Shown here piece after piece: positions 8,662-17,938 of a stretch of DNA of 64,000 bases (position 1 is the first letter of the stretch; the number at the start of each line of letters is the position of its first letter). Position numbers and translations under genes: made by a program. The notes under the pieces are model-generated. The model did no database searches. It was not told the origin of the DNA and was given only the letters and a program-made list of their open reading frames with translations. The stretch covers positions 3,016-67,015 of the forward strand of contig QULQ01000002.1 in assembly GCA_003490145.1 (NCBI GenBank), in the 5' to 3' direction. The stretch is from Lachnospiraceae bacterium OM04-12BH (GTDB taxonomy: Bacteria > Bacillota > Clostridia > Lachnospirales > Lachnospiraceae).

Positions 8662-9558
8662 ATGAAAAAATTGAGTGGTATTGTAGTTCCGGTTGTAACG
8701 CCTTTGACAGAGGATGATCAGGTAGATACAGTTTCCCTGGAAAACCTGGTTGAGCACTGCATCAAAGGCGGTCTGCAGGCAATATATCCCTGCGGGACTA
8801 CCGGAGAAATGATGTATCTTACCGTGGAAGAGCGGAAGATCGTAGCAGAGACGGTGATCAGAAAGACAGCCGGAAGGGTTCCCGTGTACGTTCATGTAGG
8901 CGGATGGAATCTGAAGGATACCGTAGAGCTGGCAAAGCATGCGGTAGAGGCAGGTGCTGATGGCATTGCCGTAGTAACCCCTTCCTTCTTTAAGATCAGT
9001 GAAAATGGTCTTGTGGATTTTTTTGTCAGTGTGGCAAAGAATGTACCCGAAGATTTCCCGGTATATTTATATGCGATCCCGCAGTATGCCATGAATGATA
9101 TTTCTGTAGCAGCTGCAGAAAAGGCGGCAGCACAGTGCCCTAATATCATCGGTATCAAATACAGCTATCCGGATATGACAAGGATCCAGCAGATGATGCG
9201 GATCAGTGATGGCACCTTCAGTGTACTGGCGGGTCCGGATCAGCTCCTGACAGCAGTGGTTTCCATGGGCGGTGACGGTGTTGTCTCCGGAAGCTCCCAG
9301 GTAATCCCCGAGTACTATGAAGCTGTGTGGGAGGCACTGGAAAAGAATGATTACAAGCTGGCAGCAGAAAGACAGCAGCTTACCAACAGGCTGAATGAGG
9401 CACTGTGCAGTGTGAATAACATTGCAGCTTATAAAGCTGTGCTTGCTTATCAGGGAATCATCAAGACCAAAAAGACCAGAAAGCCACTGGAAGAATATAC
9501 AGAACAGCAGACAAGAGAGCTGTTTAGGGTATTAAAGGAAATCGTAAAGGAAAAATAA
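8662..9558 (+). CDS. DapA/NanA-family Schiff-base lyase or aldolase
   Basis: 298 residues, the family length. The core motifs are GTTGE (45-49), a catalytic Tyr137 in YAIPQ and the Schiff-base Lys166 in GIKYSY. The carboxylate-binding loop is therefore of the GTTGE type and the usual asparagine after Tyr is alanine, unlike the true NanA at 36909 (GSSGE, YNIP). That argues against ordinary sialic acid cleavage and for another 2-keto-3-deoxy acid or related substrate. It ends the operon. The mechanism, pyruvate-forming cleavage or dehydration through a lysine imine, is inferred from the family. Confidence 0.87.
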   Translation: MKKLSGIVVPVVTPLTEDDQVDTVSLENLVEHCIKGGLQAIYPCGTTGEMMYLTVEERKIVAETVIRKTAGRVPVYVHVGGWNLKDTVELAKHAVEAGADGIAVVTPSFFKISENGLVDFFVSVAKNVPEDFPVYLYAIPQYAMNDISVAAAEKAAAQCPNIIGIKYSYPDMTRIQQMMRISDGTFSVLAGPDQLLTAVVSMGGDGVVSGSSQVIPEYYEAVWEALEKNDYKLAAERQQLTNRLNEALCSVNNIAAYKAVLAYQGIIKTKKTRKPLEEYTEQQTRELFRVLKEIVKEK

Positions 9559-9600
9559 CTGTACTAAAAAGAATATCTCAGGTATGTATGAGTGAAAAAG

Positions 9601-9645
9601 GAATCTGCAGGTTTGCACCATAAGGGCAGCCGGCAGGTTCTTTTT
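9601..9645 (+). terminator. Probable terminator after the sugar-acid operon
   Basis: GAATCTGC (9601-9608) pairs with GCAGGTTC (9633-9640) with one wobble, then five T follow. The loop is long with partial inner pairing. It sits 43 bases after the lyase stop and before the kinase promoter. Confidence 0.55.
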
Positions 9646-9646
9646 G

Positions 9647-9675
9647 TTGTCATTGAATTTATTACAGGCTATAAT
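9647..9675 (+). promoter_or_regulatory. Promoter of the hybrid histidine kinase gene
   Basis: TTGTCA at 9647-9652, a 17-bp spacer and TATAAT at 9670-9675. The start codon lies 50 bases beyond the -10 box. Confidence 0.75.
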
Positions 9676-9725
9676 GAGCGTTAACAGACTGCAATGGAAA
9701 GTGAATGGAGGAAAAGGGGATAGCG

Positions 9726-12221
9726 ATGTATTATGTATTTCAGATAGTGGATGTCATAGCATTTGTCATGATGTTTTTTATGCTGGCAGTGATCATTAAC
9801 CAGCAGCCTTCCAGGGCACAGCTGGCATTTATCCTGTATGATGTGGGAACGATCGTATTTGTTGTAGGGATCCATCTGGAGCTGACCCATGCTGATACGG
9901 TAGAAGCGGCACTTTCGGGACTCTGTGTCCAGTATTTTGGACAGGCAGCCTTTTTGATGGCACTTTTATGGTTTGTATCGGAATTTGTCAAGCTGCACAT
10001 ACCAAAATGGATCTATATTGTACAATTGACCGTAAATATTATTACACTTGCCGGAGCGTTCACTGCAGAGTATCACACATACTTTTATAAAACAATGGAG
10101 ATCCTCCAGGATGGTATGTATAACAGGATAGTAGTGACAGGTGGGATTATCTGGTATTTGCACTATGTACATCTGGCAGCAGTATTTCTTGGACTTTTTA
10201 TCATGTGTGCAGTGCGGTATCCGGGAAGCACAAGCCTGCAGAAAAAAAGGATTCGTTATGTGATTACAGGAATCGGAACCATGTGCATTGAACTGATCAT
10301 GAAGGGACTTGGTGTATTTGGCAGCTATAATCCTGTTGTTTTTGTCGTAACGGTCACAATGTTCTGTATGATGATCGCCATGCTCCGATATGGATATTTC
10401 GGTTCGCTCCAGGCAGCGGCAGATAATGCTTTTAACTATGGGGATGAGGGTCTTCTTGTTCTTGATAAAGATAATATCATTATTTATATCAATCAGAGAA
10501 TGAATATGATCTGTCCGGGACTTAAGGAAGGAGATCAGATCTATCGTCAGAAGGAAATCCTGGATGCTCTTTTTGAAGGCAGCCATATCCTGAAGAGAGG
10601 GAATGTGACCTTTGAGATCCGGCCGGAGGATATTATCGAAAACGGAGAAAAGGATGGCTGTATGCTCTGGTTTATTGATCAGACAGAGCATTTGAAGACA
10701 ATGGAACAGCTTCGTGAGGCGAATGAGTCAAAAACCAGATTTATGATGAAGATGAGTCATGAACTGCGGACACCTATGAATACGATCATGGGCATGAGTG
10801 AGATGATCCTGCAGGAAAGCAAGGATGAACAGATCAGGGATTATGCACTTGAGGTCGAGACTGCAGGGAATACCATGATATCCATGGTAGAGGAGATTCT
10901 GGAAATGTCCAGAATCGAAAATGAAAATCAGGAACTGGCCATAGAACCCTATGATCTGTCTGAAATGCTCGTCCAGGCTGAAAAGGTAGGGAGACACCAG
11001 GCAGAAGGAAAGGGACTGTGTTTTCAGGCAGAGAACAAAATTCCGGGAAGTGACAGTATCTGGCTTATGGGGGATGAGAGAAGACTTTTACAGATTCTCA
11101 TCAATCTTTTGTCAAATGCTGTCCAGTATACAGACAAGGGCACTGTTTCACTGACCGTAGAGAAGGTTTATGAAGAAGAAAATGCTTTTCTGCAATTTGT
11201 GGTAAGTGATACCGGAATGGGGATCGCAGAAGCTGACAGGAGCAGGATATTTGAAGCGTTTGAAAGAGGAAGGAGTGCCCAGAATATCAGAAAAGAAGGC
11301 CTTGGTCTTGGTCTGGCTATTGTTATGCAGCTTGTGGATGCGATGGATGGAACATTAAAGCTGTACAGTGAAATAGGGAAGGGCACAACATTCATTGTAA
11401 GGATCCCATATCTTGAGGCAGACCCGGAAAAGGTAGAAGAGAGCAATAACAGACAAAAACAGAAGGAAGAGATTGCACTTAAGGGAATACGGATCCTTGC
11501 TGTGGATGACAATGAAAAGAATCTGATGGTATTCCGGCAGCTGATGAAGAAGACAGAGGCGGATATTACCGCAGTTTCCAGTGGAAAAGAAGCCATAATC
11601 TGCTGCAGGGAGCATACATATGACCTGATCTTTCTGGATCACATGATGCCGGAGTTAGATGGTATTGAAACGATTCACCGGATAAAGGCAGATGAAAATG
11701 GGGAAAATAAGAAAACGCCGGTGATTGCACTGACAGCAAATGCAACACAGGGAGCAAGAGAGCTGTATCAGGGGGAAGGATTTTCTGACTATCTTGCGAA
11801 GCCTTTTACATCAGAATCATTGTATCGGGTGATAAGGAAAGGCCTGTTTTTTGCAGGCTATATGCAGGCACTTGGGAATGCAGGAATTGATACGGAAAAA
11901 GGATTAAAATATGCGGACAGTGACAGAAAATTTTATTATGGATTGCTGGATCTGTTTGCAGGTCAGAGAGAAGAACAGGAGAAGAAATTAGAAGAAGTCA
12001 GAGATTTCAGGCAGTTTACTGTTATTGTACACGCACTGAAGGGTGAAGCAAGAGGGATTGGTGCGGATGCCCTCGGAGAAATGTTTGCTGCACTGGAACA
12101 GGCGGGAAAAGAGGAGGATCAGGAAAGGATCAGGGAGATGCTTCCGGAAACGCAGAAAGAGTGGAAAAAGGTGACCGGAGTGATCGAAAGTAAAAAGAAT
12201 GTTAAATTTTTTACAGAATAG
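9726..12221 (+). CDS. Orphan hybrid histidine kinase (7TM sensor, HisKA, HATPase, REC, HPt)
   Basis: 831 residues. The first ~215 residues form about seven membrane segments resembling the 7TM sensor of histidine kinases. A PAS-like linker is followed by the HisKA H-box SHELRTPMN (His345), the N box LINLLSNAVQY, DTGMGI and GLGLGLAIV of the ATPase domain. Next come a receiver domain with phosphoacceptor Asp638 in FLDHMMPELDG and Lys in LAKPF, and a C-terminal HPt domain with His769 in VHALKGEA. The chain can thus relay phosphate His-Asp-His within one protein. No separate response regulator lies nearby, so its output partner is unknown. ATG 9726 follows AAGGGGA; ATG 9705 lacks a good site. Confidence 0.92.
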   Translation: MYYVFQIVDVIAFVMMFFMLAVIINQQPSRAQLAFILYDVGTIVFVVGIHLELTHADTVEAALSGLCVQYFGQAAFLMALLWFVSEFVKLHIPKWIYIVQLTVNIITLAGAFTAEYHTYFYKTMEILQDGMYNRIVVTGGIIWYLHYVHLAAVFLGLFIMCAVRYPGSTSLQKKRIRYVITGIGTMCIELIMKGLGVFGSYNPVVFVVTVTMFCMMIAMLRYGYFGSLQAAADNAFNYGDEGLLVLDKDNIIIYINQRMNMICPGLKEGDQIYRQKEILDALFEGSHILKRGNVTFEIRPEDIIENGEKDGCMLWFIDQTEHLKTMEQLREANESKTRFMMKMSHELRTPMNTIMGMSEMILQESKDEQIRDYALEVETAGNTMISMVEEILEMSRIENENQELAIEPYDLSEMLVQAEKVGRHQAEGKGLCFQAENKIPGSDSIWLMGDERRLLQILINLLSNAVQYTDKGTVSLTVEKVYEEENAFLQFVVSDTGMGIAEADRSRIFEAFERGRSAQNIRKEGLGLGLAIVMQLVDAMDGTLKLYSEIGKGTTFIVRIPYLEADPEKVEESNNRQKQKEEIALKGIRILAVDDNEKNLMVFRQLMKKTEADITAVSSGKEAIICCREHTYDLIFLDHMMPELDGIETIHRIKADENGENKKTPVIALTANATQGARELYQGEGFSDYLAKPFTSESLYRVIRKGLFFAGYMQALGNAGIDTEKGLKYADSDRKFYYGLLDLFAGQREEQEKKLEEVRDFRQFTVIVHALKGEARGIGADALGEMFAALEQAGKEEDQERIREMLPETQKEWKKVTGVIESKKNVKFFTE

Positions 12222-12308
12222 AAGCATTTTTCACACTTCATCCGTTATCTATGGTAAAATAACTAATTAGGTGTAATGGGCAACCGTTCAGATAGAAGGA
12301 GAGCAGCA

Positions 12309-12860
12309 TTGGAAAGTTTAAAAGAAGGACACCAGAGAAGAATGGAAAAGTACAGGAAGCAGTATGAGCAAAGACGAAAATTCTACCGGCTGCTCAAAGA
12401 AAATGCTTCCGATATTCTGCATTCTGAGAATTTTCAGAAGACAAGACATCATATCCAGCATGGAACCATGCCGGTTTACAGACATTGCCTCGATGTAGCA
12501 AAACAGAGCATCCAGATCAACAAAGCACTTGGCCTTGGATGCAGTGAGAGGGATCTGATCCGCGGAGCATTACTTCATGATTATTTCCTGTATGACTGGC
12601 ATGATAAGAACAGAGAGAATTACCAGAAGCTGCATGGCTTCTATCATCCGGGTATTGCACTTAAAAATGCCAGAAAGGAATATCATCTGACGAGAAGGGA
12701 AGAGGATATCATCAAGAAACATATGTGGCCGCTGACGGTAGTACCGCCGCTCTGCAGGGAGGCATGGGTTGTCACTGCGGCAGACAAATACTGTTCCCTT
12801 CTGGAAACCCTGAAGATCCGGAAAAGGCCTGGCAGAGTCAGAGTGGGAGTTGCCAAATGA
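12309..12860 (+). CDS. HD-domain protein (putative phosphohydrolase)
   Basis: 183 residues from a TTG start. A basic coiled N-terminus (KEGHQRRMEKYRKQYEQRR) precedes an HD metal site with HCLDVAKQS, the LLHDYFLYDWHD pair and a later KKHMWPL histidine. HD proteins cleave phosphoesters or nucleotides; the substrate here is unknown. TTG 12309 has AGAAGGAG seven bases upstream. An in-frame ATG at 12276 has no ribosome site and falls very close to a possible -10 element TAAAAT near 12255, so TTG is preferred. Its stop overlaps the next start (ATGA), so the two genes are translationally coupled. Confidence 0.8.
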   Translation: MESLKEGHQRRMEKYRKQYEQRRKFYRLLKENASDILHSENFQKTRHHIQHGTMPVYRHCLDVAKQSIQINKALGLGCSERDLIRGALLHDYFLYDWHDKNRENYQKLHGFYHPGIALKNARKEYHLTRREEDIIKKHMWPLTVVPPLCREAWVVTAADKYCSLLETLKIRKRPGRVRVGVAK

Positions 12861-14422
12861 ACCTGCTTGCAGAGGAACTGAAGCGTTACGGAGAGAGTGA
12901 TTTTTATCCGTTTCATATGCCGGGACACAAACGAAAAGAAATGGGATCACCGGTATCCAGGGTATACCCTCTTGATATTACAGAGATTGACGGCTTTGAT
13001 AACCTTCATCATGCGGAGGGGATCCTGAAGGAAGCACAGGAGAGAGCAGGAAAACTGTATCATTCCGAAAAGACATATTTTCTGGTAAATGGGAGTACCT
13101 GTGGCCTGCTTACTGCGATTTCTGCTGTAGCAGGACGAGGCAGCAGGATCCTTGTGGCGAGAAACTGCCATAAGGCAGTATATCACGGGATCATGCTGAA
13201 CCATCTGCAGCCGGAGTATCTTTTTCCGGAACTGATAGAAGCTTATGGGATTTCGGGTGGCATTTCTGCAAAGCAGGTGGAAAGAAGCCTGCAGGAGCTG
13301 GTTCAGAGGGAGAATATACCGGAAAAAGAAATTTCTTCCATGGTATGTGCTGTTCTCGTCACATCACCATCCTATGACGGGATTCTGTCTGATGTCAGAG
13401 GAATCTGTGAAGCGGCTCATCACTATGGAATCCCAGTGATCGTGGATCAGGCACATGGAGCACATTTCGGCTTTCACAGAAGGCTGCCAGAAAGCGCTGT
13501 GACAGAGGGAGCTGATCTGGTGATCCACAGTGTACACAAGATGCTTCCGGCACCGACACAGACGGCGCTGCTTCATGTGAATGGAAAACTGGTGGATCCT
13601 GAACTGGTTCAGAAATATCTGGCTGTTTATGAAACAAGCAGTCCTTCTTATCTGCTGATGGCAGGGATCGATTCCTGTATGGCTTATCTGGAGAAGGAAG
13701 GGGAAGCACCCTTTGAAAGGATCCTGAAGTACCGGCAGAGGCTTACAGAACGCTGCAGGGATCTGAAACATATCAGGATCTATCCTGCAGATATGACAGA
13801 GCATTCTGTGGAAGGAGAGGCCGGGCTTGTGATGGATGAGGCGGTTTGCAGGAGGCAGGAGCCCTTCCGGTTTCTGATCTCTGTCAGGGGAAGCGGCTGT
13901 GGCGGCAGTTTTCTTATGGAGCAGCTTCGAAGGAAGTATCATCTTGAACTGGAAATGGCTGCGTACGATTACGTGATCGCCCTGCTGTCTGTGATGGATG
14001 ACAGGGAAGGATTTGAAAGGCTGGCGGATGCCCTGCGGGAGATCGACCTGGAAATAGAGCGGCAGATGCAGGAGCCAGGAAAGAATCCGGCAAAAGAAAA
14101 ACCGGCATCAGTCAGTATTTTTTATCAGCAATATAAACCGAAGCAGAGCTACAGAATGGAAGAGGTCTTCCGGGCTGAGACAGAAGAAGTTTTGCTTGGA
14201 GATTCAGACAGAAGAACGGCAGCTGATTTCGTAATGCTATATCCACCGGGGATTCCTGTGCTGGTACCCGGTGAGGAAATAGATAAAACTCTGATCCGTA
14301 TGATCAGGGAGTATTTAGAGCAGGGCTTTGACCTGCAGGGAATTACTCATCAAAATGACATGGAAAATGACGGGAATCATTACAAGATCCGTTGTGTAAA
14401 AGAAGAAAGCAGGAGGAGTTAA
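12857..14422 (+). CDS. Orn/Lys/Arg decarboxylase family PLP enzyme (YaaO-like)
   Basis: 521 residues. N-terminal FHMPGHKRK is the signature of the group III amino acid decarboxylases. The PLP lysine is Lys228 in SVHKMLPAPTQTA, after DQAHGAHFG. The C-terminal domain with YPPGIPVLVPGE is present. It would decarboxylate a basic amino acid to a polyamine precursor; the exact amino acid is not decidable. Like B. subtilis yaaO it stands at the head of a yaaR-holB-ricT gene run. ATG 12857 overlaps the HD gene stop; the open frame continues upstream to 12725 but only inside the neighbour. Confidence 0.9.
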   Translation: MNLLAEELKRYGESDFYPFHMPGHKRKEMGSPVSRVYPLDITEIDGFDNLHHAEGILKEAQERAGKLYHSEKTYFLVNGSTCGLLTAISAVAGRGSRILVARNCHKAVYHGIMLNHLQPEYLFPELIEAYGISGGISAKQVERSLQELVQRENIPEKEISSMVCAVLVTSPSYDGILSDVRGICEAAHHYGIPVIVDQAHGAHFGFHRRLPESAVTEGADLVIHSVHKMLPAPTQTALLHVNGKLVDPELVQKYLAVYETSSPSYLLMAGIDSCMAYLEKEGEAPFERILKYRQRLTERCRDLKHIRIYPADMTEHSVEGEAGLVMDEAVCRRQEPFRFLISVRGSGCGGSFLMEQLRRKYHLELEMAAYDYVIALLSVMDDREGFERLADALREIDLEIERQMQEPGKNPAKEKPASVSIFYQQYKPKQSYRMEEVFRAETEEVLLGDSDRRTAADFVMLYPPGIPVLVPGEEIDKTLIRMIREYLEQGFDLQGITHQNDMENDGNHYKIRCVKEESRRS

Positions 14423-14423
14423 A

Positions 14424-15836
14424 ATGAGAAAAACAAAAATTATCTGCACGATCGGTCCCGCAAGCGAGAGCGAGGAGAGATTAAGGGAGCTGATGCTGGC
14501 AGGAATGAATGTAGCCAGATTTAATTTTTCACACGGAAGCCATGAGGAGCACAAGGCAAAATTTGATCGTGTGATCAAAGTCAGCAGTGAATTAAAGCTG
14601 CCAGTTGCCACGCTTCTTGATACCAAGGGACCGGAGATCCGCCTGAAGGACATTGAAGGAGGAAAGACTGAGCTTGTATCCGGACAGAAGTTTATCCTGA
14701 CCACAGAAGAGATCCTCGGAAATAATGAAAAAGTAACAATTACTTATAAGGGACTGAAGGATGATATCAACGTAGGAACAACGATCCTGATCGATGATGG
14801 TCTGATCGAGATGGTGGTAGATGAGATCAATGAGACAGATATCATCTGCAGCGTAGTAAACGGTGGCCCCATTTCCAACCACAAGGGTGTAAATATACCG
14901 GGAGCAGCCCTTTCCATGCCCTATATCAGTGATGTGGACCGCAGTGATATCATGTTTGGCTGTGACATGGATTTTGATTTTCTGGCGGCATCCTTTGTCA
15001 GATGTAAAGAGGATATCCTGGAGGTACGTAAGATCATTGAAGAGCATGGAAGCCACATGAAGATCATTGCAAAGATTGAGAATACGCAGGGCATAAGAAA
15101 CCTGGATGAGATCCTGGAGGCAGCAGATGGTATTATGGTAGCGAGAGGCGACATGGGTGTGGAGATCCCTATGGAGGAGGTGCCGATCGTCCAGAAGCAG
15201 ATGATCAAGAAGGCAGAAGCACTAGGAAAGCATGTTATCACGGCAACCCAGATGCTGGAGTCCATGATCAAGAATCCAAGACCGACACGTGCTGAGGCTA
15301 CGGATATTGCCAATGCGATCTATGACGGAACTACAGCGATCATGCTTTCGGGAGAAAGTGCAGCAGGACTTTATCCGGTAGAAGCGGTAAAGACTATGGC
15401 AAAGATCGCCGAAAGAACCGAACAGGATATTGACTATAACAGCCGTTTGAGAAGAAGAAAAGATATTGATAATATTGATACGACAACTGCGATTTCCCAT
15501 GCAACCTGTACGACAGCCATGGATCTGAAGGCAGCAGCGATCATTACCGTAACGATCTCTGGATTTACTGCAGGTATGATCGCAAGATATAAGCCTTCCT
15601 GTCCGATCATTGCCTGCTCTGTGAGCCCTAGAACCTGCAGACAGCTGAATCTGGCATGGGGTGTTACACCGATCTGGATCGCAAGGGAGAGCACGGCAGA
15701 GGATCTGTTTGATGAGGCTGTCCATGCTGCAGAGAAGGAGGGATATATCAAAAAAGGGGATAAGGTTGTATTGACGGCAGGTGTGCCTCTTGGTGTATCC
15801 GGAAGAACAAATATGATACGTGTTGTAGAGGTTTAA
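14424..15836 (+). CDS. pyk: Pyruvate kinase
   Basis: 470 residues, the short form without the extra C-terminal PEP-utiliser-like domain seen in many Firmicutes. Motifs: MRKTKIICTIGPAS start, NFSHGSHEEH, LDTKGPEIR, and the catalytic stretch IIAKIENTQG with the active-site lysine, MVARGDMGVEIP and TATQMLESM. It transfers phosphate from PEP to ADP at the end of glycolysis. ATG 14424 is only 1 base after the preceding stop and follows AGGAGG, so it is probably co-transcribed with the decarboxylase. It is an insertion relative to the B. subtilis yaaO-tmk order. Confidence 0.96.
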   Translation: MRKTKIICTIGPASESEERLRELMLAGMNVARFNFSHGSHEEHKAKFDRVIKVSSELKLPVATLLDTKGPEIRLKDIEGGKTELVSGQKFILTTEEILGNNEKVTITYKGLKDDINVGTTILIDDGLIEMVVDEINETDIICSVVNGGPISNHKGVNIPGAALSMPYISDVDRSDIMFGCDMDFDFLAASFVRCKEDILEVRKIIEEHGSHMKIIAKIENTQGIRNLDEILEAADGIMVARGDMGVEIPMEEVPIVQKQMIKKAEALGKHVITATQMLESMIKNPRPTRAEATDIANAIYDGTTAIMLSGESAAGLYPVEAVKTMAKIAERTEQDIDYNSRLRRRKDIDNIDTTTAISHATCTTAMDLKAAAIITVTISGFTAGMIARYKPSCPIIACSVSPRTCRQLNLAWGVTPIWIARESTAEDLFDEAVHAAEKEGYIKKGDKVVLTAGVPLGVSGRTNMIRVVEV

Positions 15837-15841
15837 TTTAC

Positions 15842-16423
15842 ATGGGAAAAATGGTATACTTAATGGGGAAAAGCTCTACGGGAAAGGATACCATCTACAG
15901 GGAGCTGCTAAAAAGCAGCTCCCTGCAGCTTAAGAAGATAGTTCCGTATACGACAAGACCCATGCGTGCCGGCGAAAAAGAGGGAAGAGAATACTTTTTT
16001 ACAGACGAGGCAGGTTTTTTAAAGCTTCAGGATGAAGGCAGGGTTGTAGAGGCAAGAGCTTATCATACCTGTTATGGATTGTGGCGCTATTTTACTGTGG
16101 ATGATGGTCATATAGACCTTGAGAATGAAAATTATCTGATCATAGGGACACTGGAATCCTACATAAAAACAGCAGGATATTTTGGAAAAGAAAAGGTGAT
16201 ACCGGTTCTTCTTGAAGTAGATGATGGTGTCAGGCTGCAGAGGGCACTTGACAGGGAACGGAGACAGGAAACCCCGAAATATGAGGAGCTGTGCCGGAGA
16301 TATCTGTCTGATGCGGAAGATTTTTCTGAGGAAAAGATTCGGGAAGCCGGGGTTAGGAAGCGGTTTTCCAACGAGAATCTGGAACATTGTCTTGCAGAAA
16401 TAGAGGAATATATTTCAGGGTAG
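15842..16423 (+). CDS. Guanylate-kinase-like nucleotide kinase
   Basis: 193 residues of the guanylate kinase fold. The P-loop is GKSSTGKDT (9-17), where the usual Ser/Thr after GK is Asp followed by Thr. GMP-site residues are conserved in YTTRPMRAGEKEGREYFF and VVEARAYHTCYG. A lid arginine segment is visible in RALDRERRQE. It occupies the place that thymidylate kinase has in the B. subtilis tmk-yaaQ-yaaR-holB run. It may be a second Gmk or have shifted substrate. It starts 5 bases after pyk with only a weak ribosome site, so coupling to pyk is likely. A perfect 11-bp hairpin lies within codons 20-28. Confidence 0.8.
   Translation: MGKMVYLMGKSSTGKDTIYRELLKSSSLQLKKIVPYTTRPMRAGEKEGREYFFTDEAGFLKLQDEGRVVEARAYHTCYGLWRYFTVDDGHIDLENENYLIIGTLESYIKTAGYFGKEKVIPVLLEVDDGVRLQRALDRERRQETPKYEELCRRYLSDAEDFSEEKIREAGVRKRFSNENLEHCLAEIEEYISG
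15899..15924 (+). repeat. Perfect 11-bp inverted repeat inside the kinase coding region
   Basis: AGGGAGCTGCT and AGCAGCTCCCT are exact reverse complements separated by AAAA. The RNA would form a strong tetraloop hairpin about 58 bases into the reading frame. No T tract follows, so it is not a classical terminator. Confidence 0.85.
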
Positions 16424-16475
16424 AGCAGGCGAAGCTGACAAAGCATGAGGCTGAGCATGGGAAGGAGGAAGCAGA

Positions 16476-16916
16476 ATGGACATAAAAGTGAATCAGGTCA
16501 GCCAGGCTGCCAGGCCGGAAGCACCTCAGAAAGTGCAGGAGACGGATGATGCCTTCCGCTTCACCCTTGTGAGCCATATTGAGGAAAAGGAGCTGCAGGC
16601 AAGACTGACTACGCTGATGGAAGAGATCACCATGCAGGGAAATAAGCTTGCCAGGAAGAGGGATGTCCGGGATATGAAGAAATACCGGGGATTGATCAAG
16701 GATTTTATGAATGAGATCATCAACAGATCCCATTCCTTCAGCAGGGAAAACTTTCTGGACAGGAAGGGACGTCACAGGGTATATGGTATTATCCGGCTGG
16801 TGGATGAGAATCTGGATGAGCTGGCGCAGGAGCTGATGAAGGAAGAACAGGATCATCTGGCAATCCTTTCTAGGATTGGGGAGATCAGAGGTCTTTTGCT
16901 TGATATACTGACATAG
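16476..16916 (+). CDS. yaaR: YaaR family protein (DUF327)
   Basis: 146 residues, charged and helical, matching the YaaR family in length and in the block [23 protein letters not shown] followed by [21 protein letters not shown]. Function is not established. In B. subtilis yaaR sits directly before holB, and the same order is kept here with a 13-base gap. ATG 16476 follows GGAGG. Confidence 0.88.
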   Translation: MDIKVNQVSQAARPEAPQKVQETDDAFRFTLVSHIEEKELQARLTTLMEEITMQGNKLARKRDVRDMKKYRGLIKDFMNEIINRSHSFSRENFLDRKGRHRVYGIIRLVDENLDELAQELMKEEQDHLAILSRIGEIRGLLLDILT

Positions 16917-16929
16917 GGGGGAACAGGCT

Positions 16930-17922
16930 ATGAGAAGATTTGAGGATATTGTAGGACAGGAGCAGCTGAGAGATCACCTGGAAAATGCGGTAAAGCTCGG
17001 AAAAGTTTCCCATGCCTATCTGATTAACGGAGAGAGAAGCTCTGGCAAGGAATTCATTGCAAAAATCTTTGCACAGGCACTGCAGTGTGAAAACAGACAG
17101 GGAGCAGATCCGTGCGGCGAATGTCATTCCTGTGTGCAGGCAGAGAGTGGTAATCATCCCGATATTATTTTTCTGACTCATGAAAAGCCCAATGTGATCA
17201 GCGTAGAGGATATCCGTACCCAGATCAACAATGATATGGCGATCAAGCCCTACAGCGGCAAATGGAAGATCTATATTGTCAATGAAGCGGAAAAGATGAC
17301 AGTACAGGCACAGAATGCCCTGCTGAAAACACTGGAGGAGCCGCCAGAATATGGTGTGATCCTGCTTCTTGTCAGTAATGTAAATGCATTGCTTCCCACG
17401 ATCCTGAGCAGATGTGTACAGCTTAATATGAAGCCTGTCAGAGATGCACAGGTCAAGGATTATCTGATGAAGACCATGCAGATCCCGGACTATAAGGCAG
17501 ATATCTGTGTTGCTTTTGCCAGGGGAAATGTGGGAAAAGCAAAGCTGCTTGCTTCCAGTGAAGAATTTGACAAGGTAAAGGAAGAGGCAGTTTCCCTTCT
17601 TCGGAATATCCAGGATATGGAGATTCATGAGATCGTGACTGCTATCAAAAAGATCACGGAATACAAGCTGGATATCAATGATTACCTGGATATTCTGTCC
17701 ATCTGGTATCGTGATGTGCTGCTCTTTAAGGCTACACATGATGCAAATCACTTGATTTTCCGGGAAGAGATACAGTATATTAGAAAAGTAGCAGATACCA
17801 GTACCTACGAAGGGATTGAAACCATCATAGAAGAACTGGAAAAGTCCAAGCAGAGACTGAATGCCAATGTAAACTTTGATCTGACCATGGAGCTTCTGCT
17901 GCTTACCATTAAAGAGAATTAG
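16930..17922 (+). CDS. holB: DNA polymerase III delta' subunit
   Basis: 330 residues of the clamp-loader AAA+ family. MRRFEDIVGQEQLRDHLENA opens the ATPase domain. The P-loop region reads GERSSGK (34-40), and four cysteines in CENRQGADPCGECHSC form the zinc module. SRC in ILSRCVQLN is the arginine-finger motif. It is part of the complex that loads the sliding clamp at replication forks. The C-terminal collar domain is present and the length is typical. Neighbours yaaR and ricT support the call. Confidence 0.93.
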   Translation: MRRFEDIVGQEQLRDHLENAVKLGKVSHAYLINGERSSGKEFIAKIFAQALQCENRQGADPCGECHSCVQAESGNHPDIIFLTHEKPNVISVEDIRTQINNDMAIKPYSGKWKIYIVNEAEKMTVQAQNALLKTLEEPPEYGVILLLVSNVNALLPTILSRCVQLNMKPVRDAQVKDYLMKTMQIPDYKADICVAFARGNVGKAKLLASSEEFDKVKEEAVSLLRNIQDMEIHEIVTAIKKITEYKLDINDYLDILSIWYRDVLLFKATHDANHLIFREEIQYIRKVADTSTYEGIETIIEELEKSKQRLNANVNFDLTMELLLLTIKEN

Positions 17923-17938
17923 TGAGGTTGATAGATTT

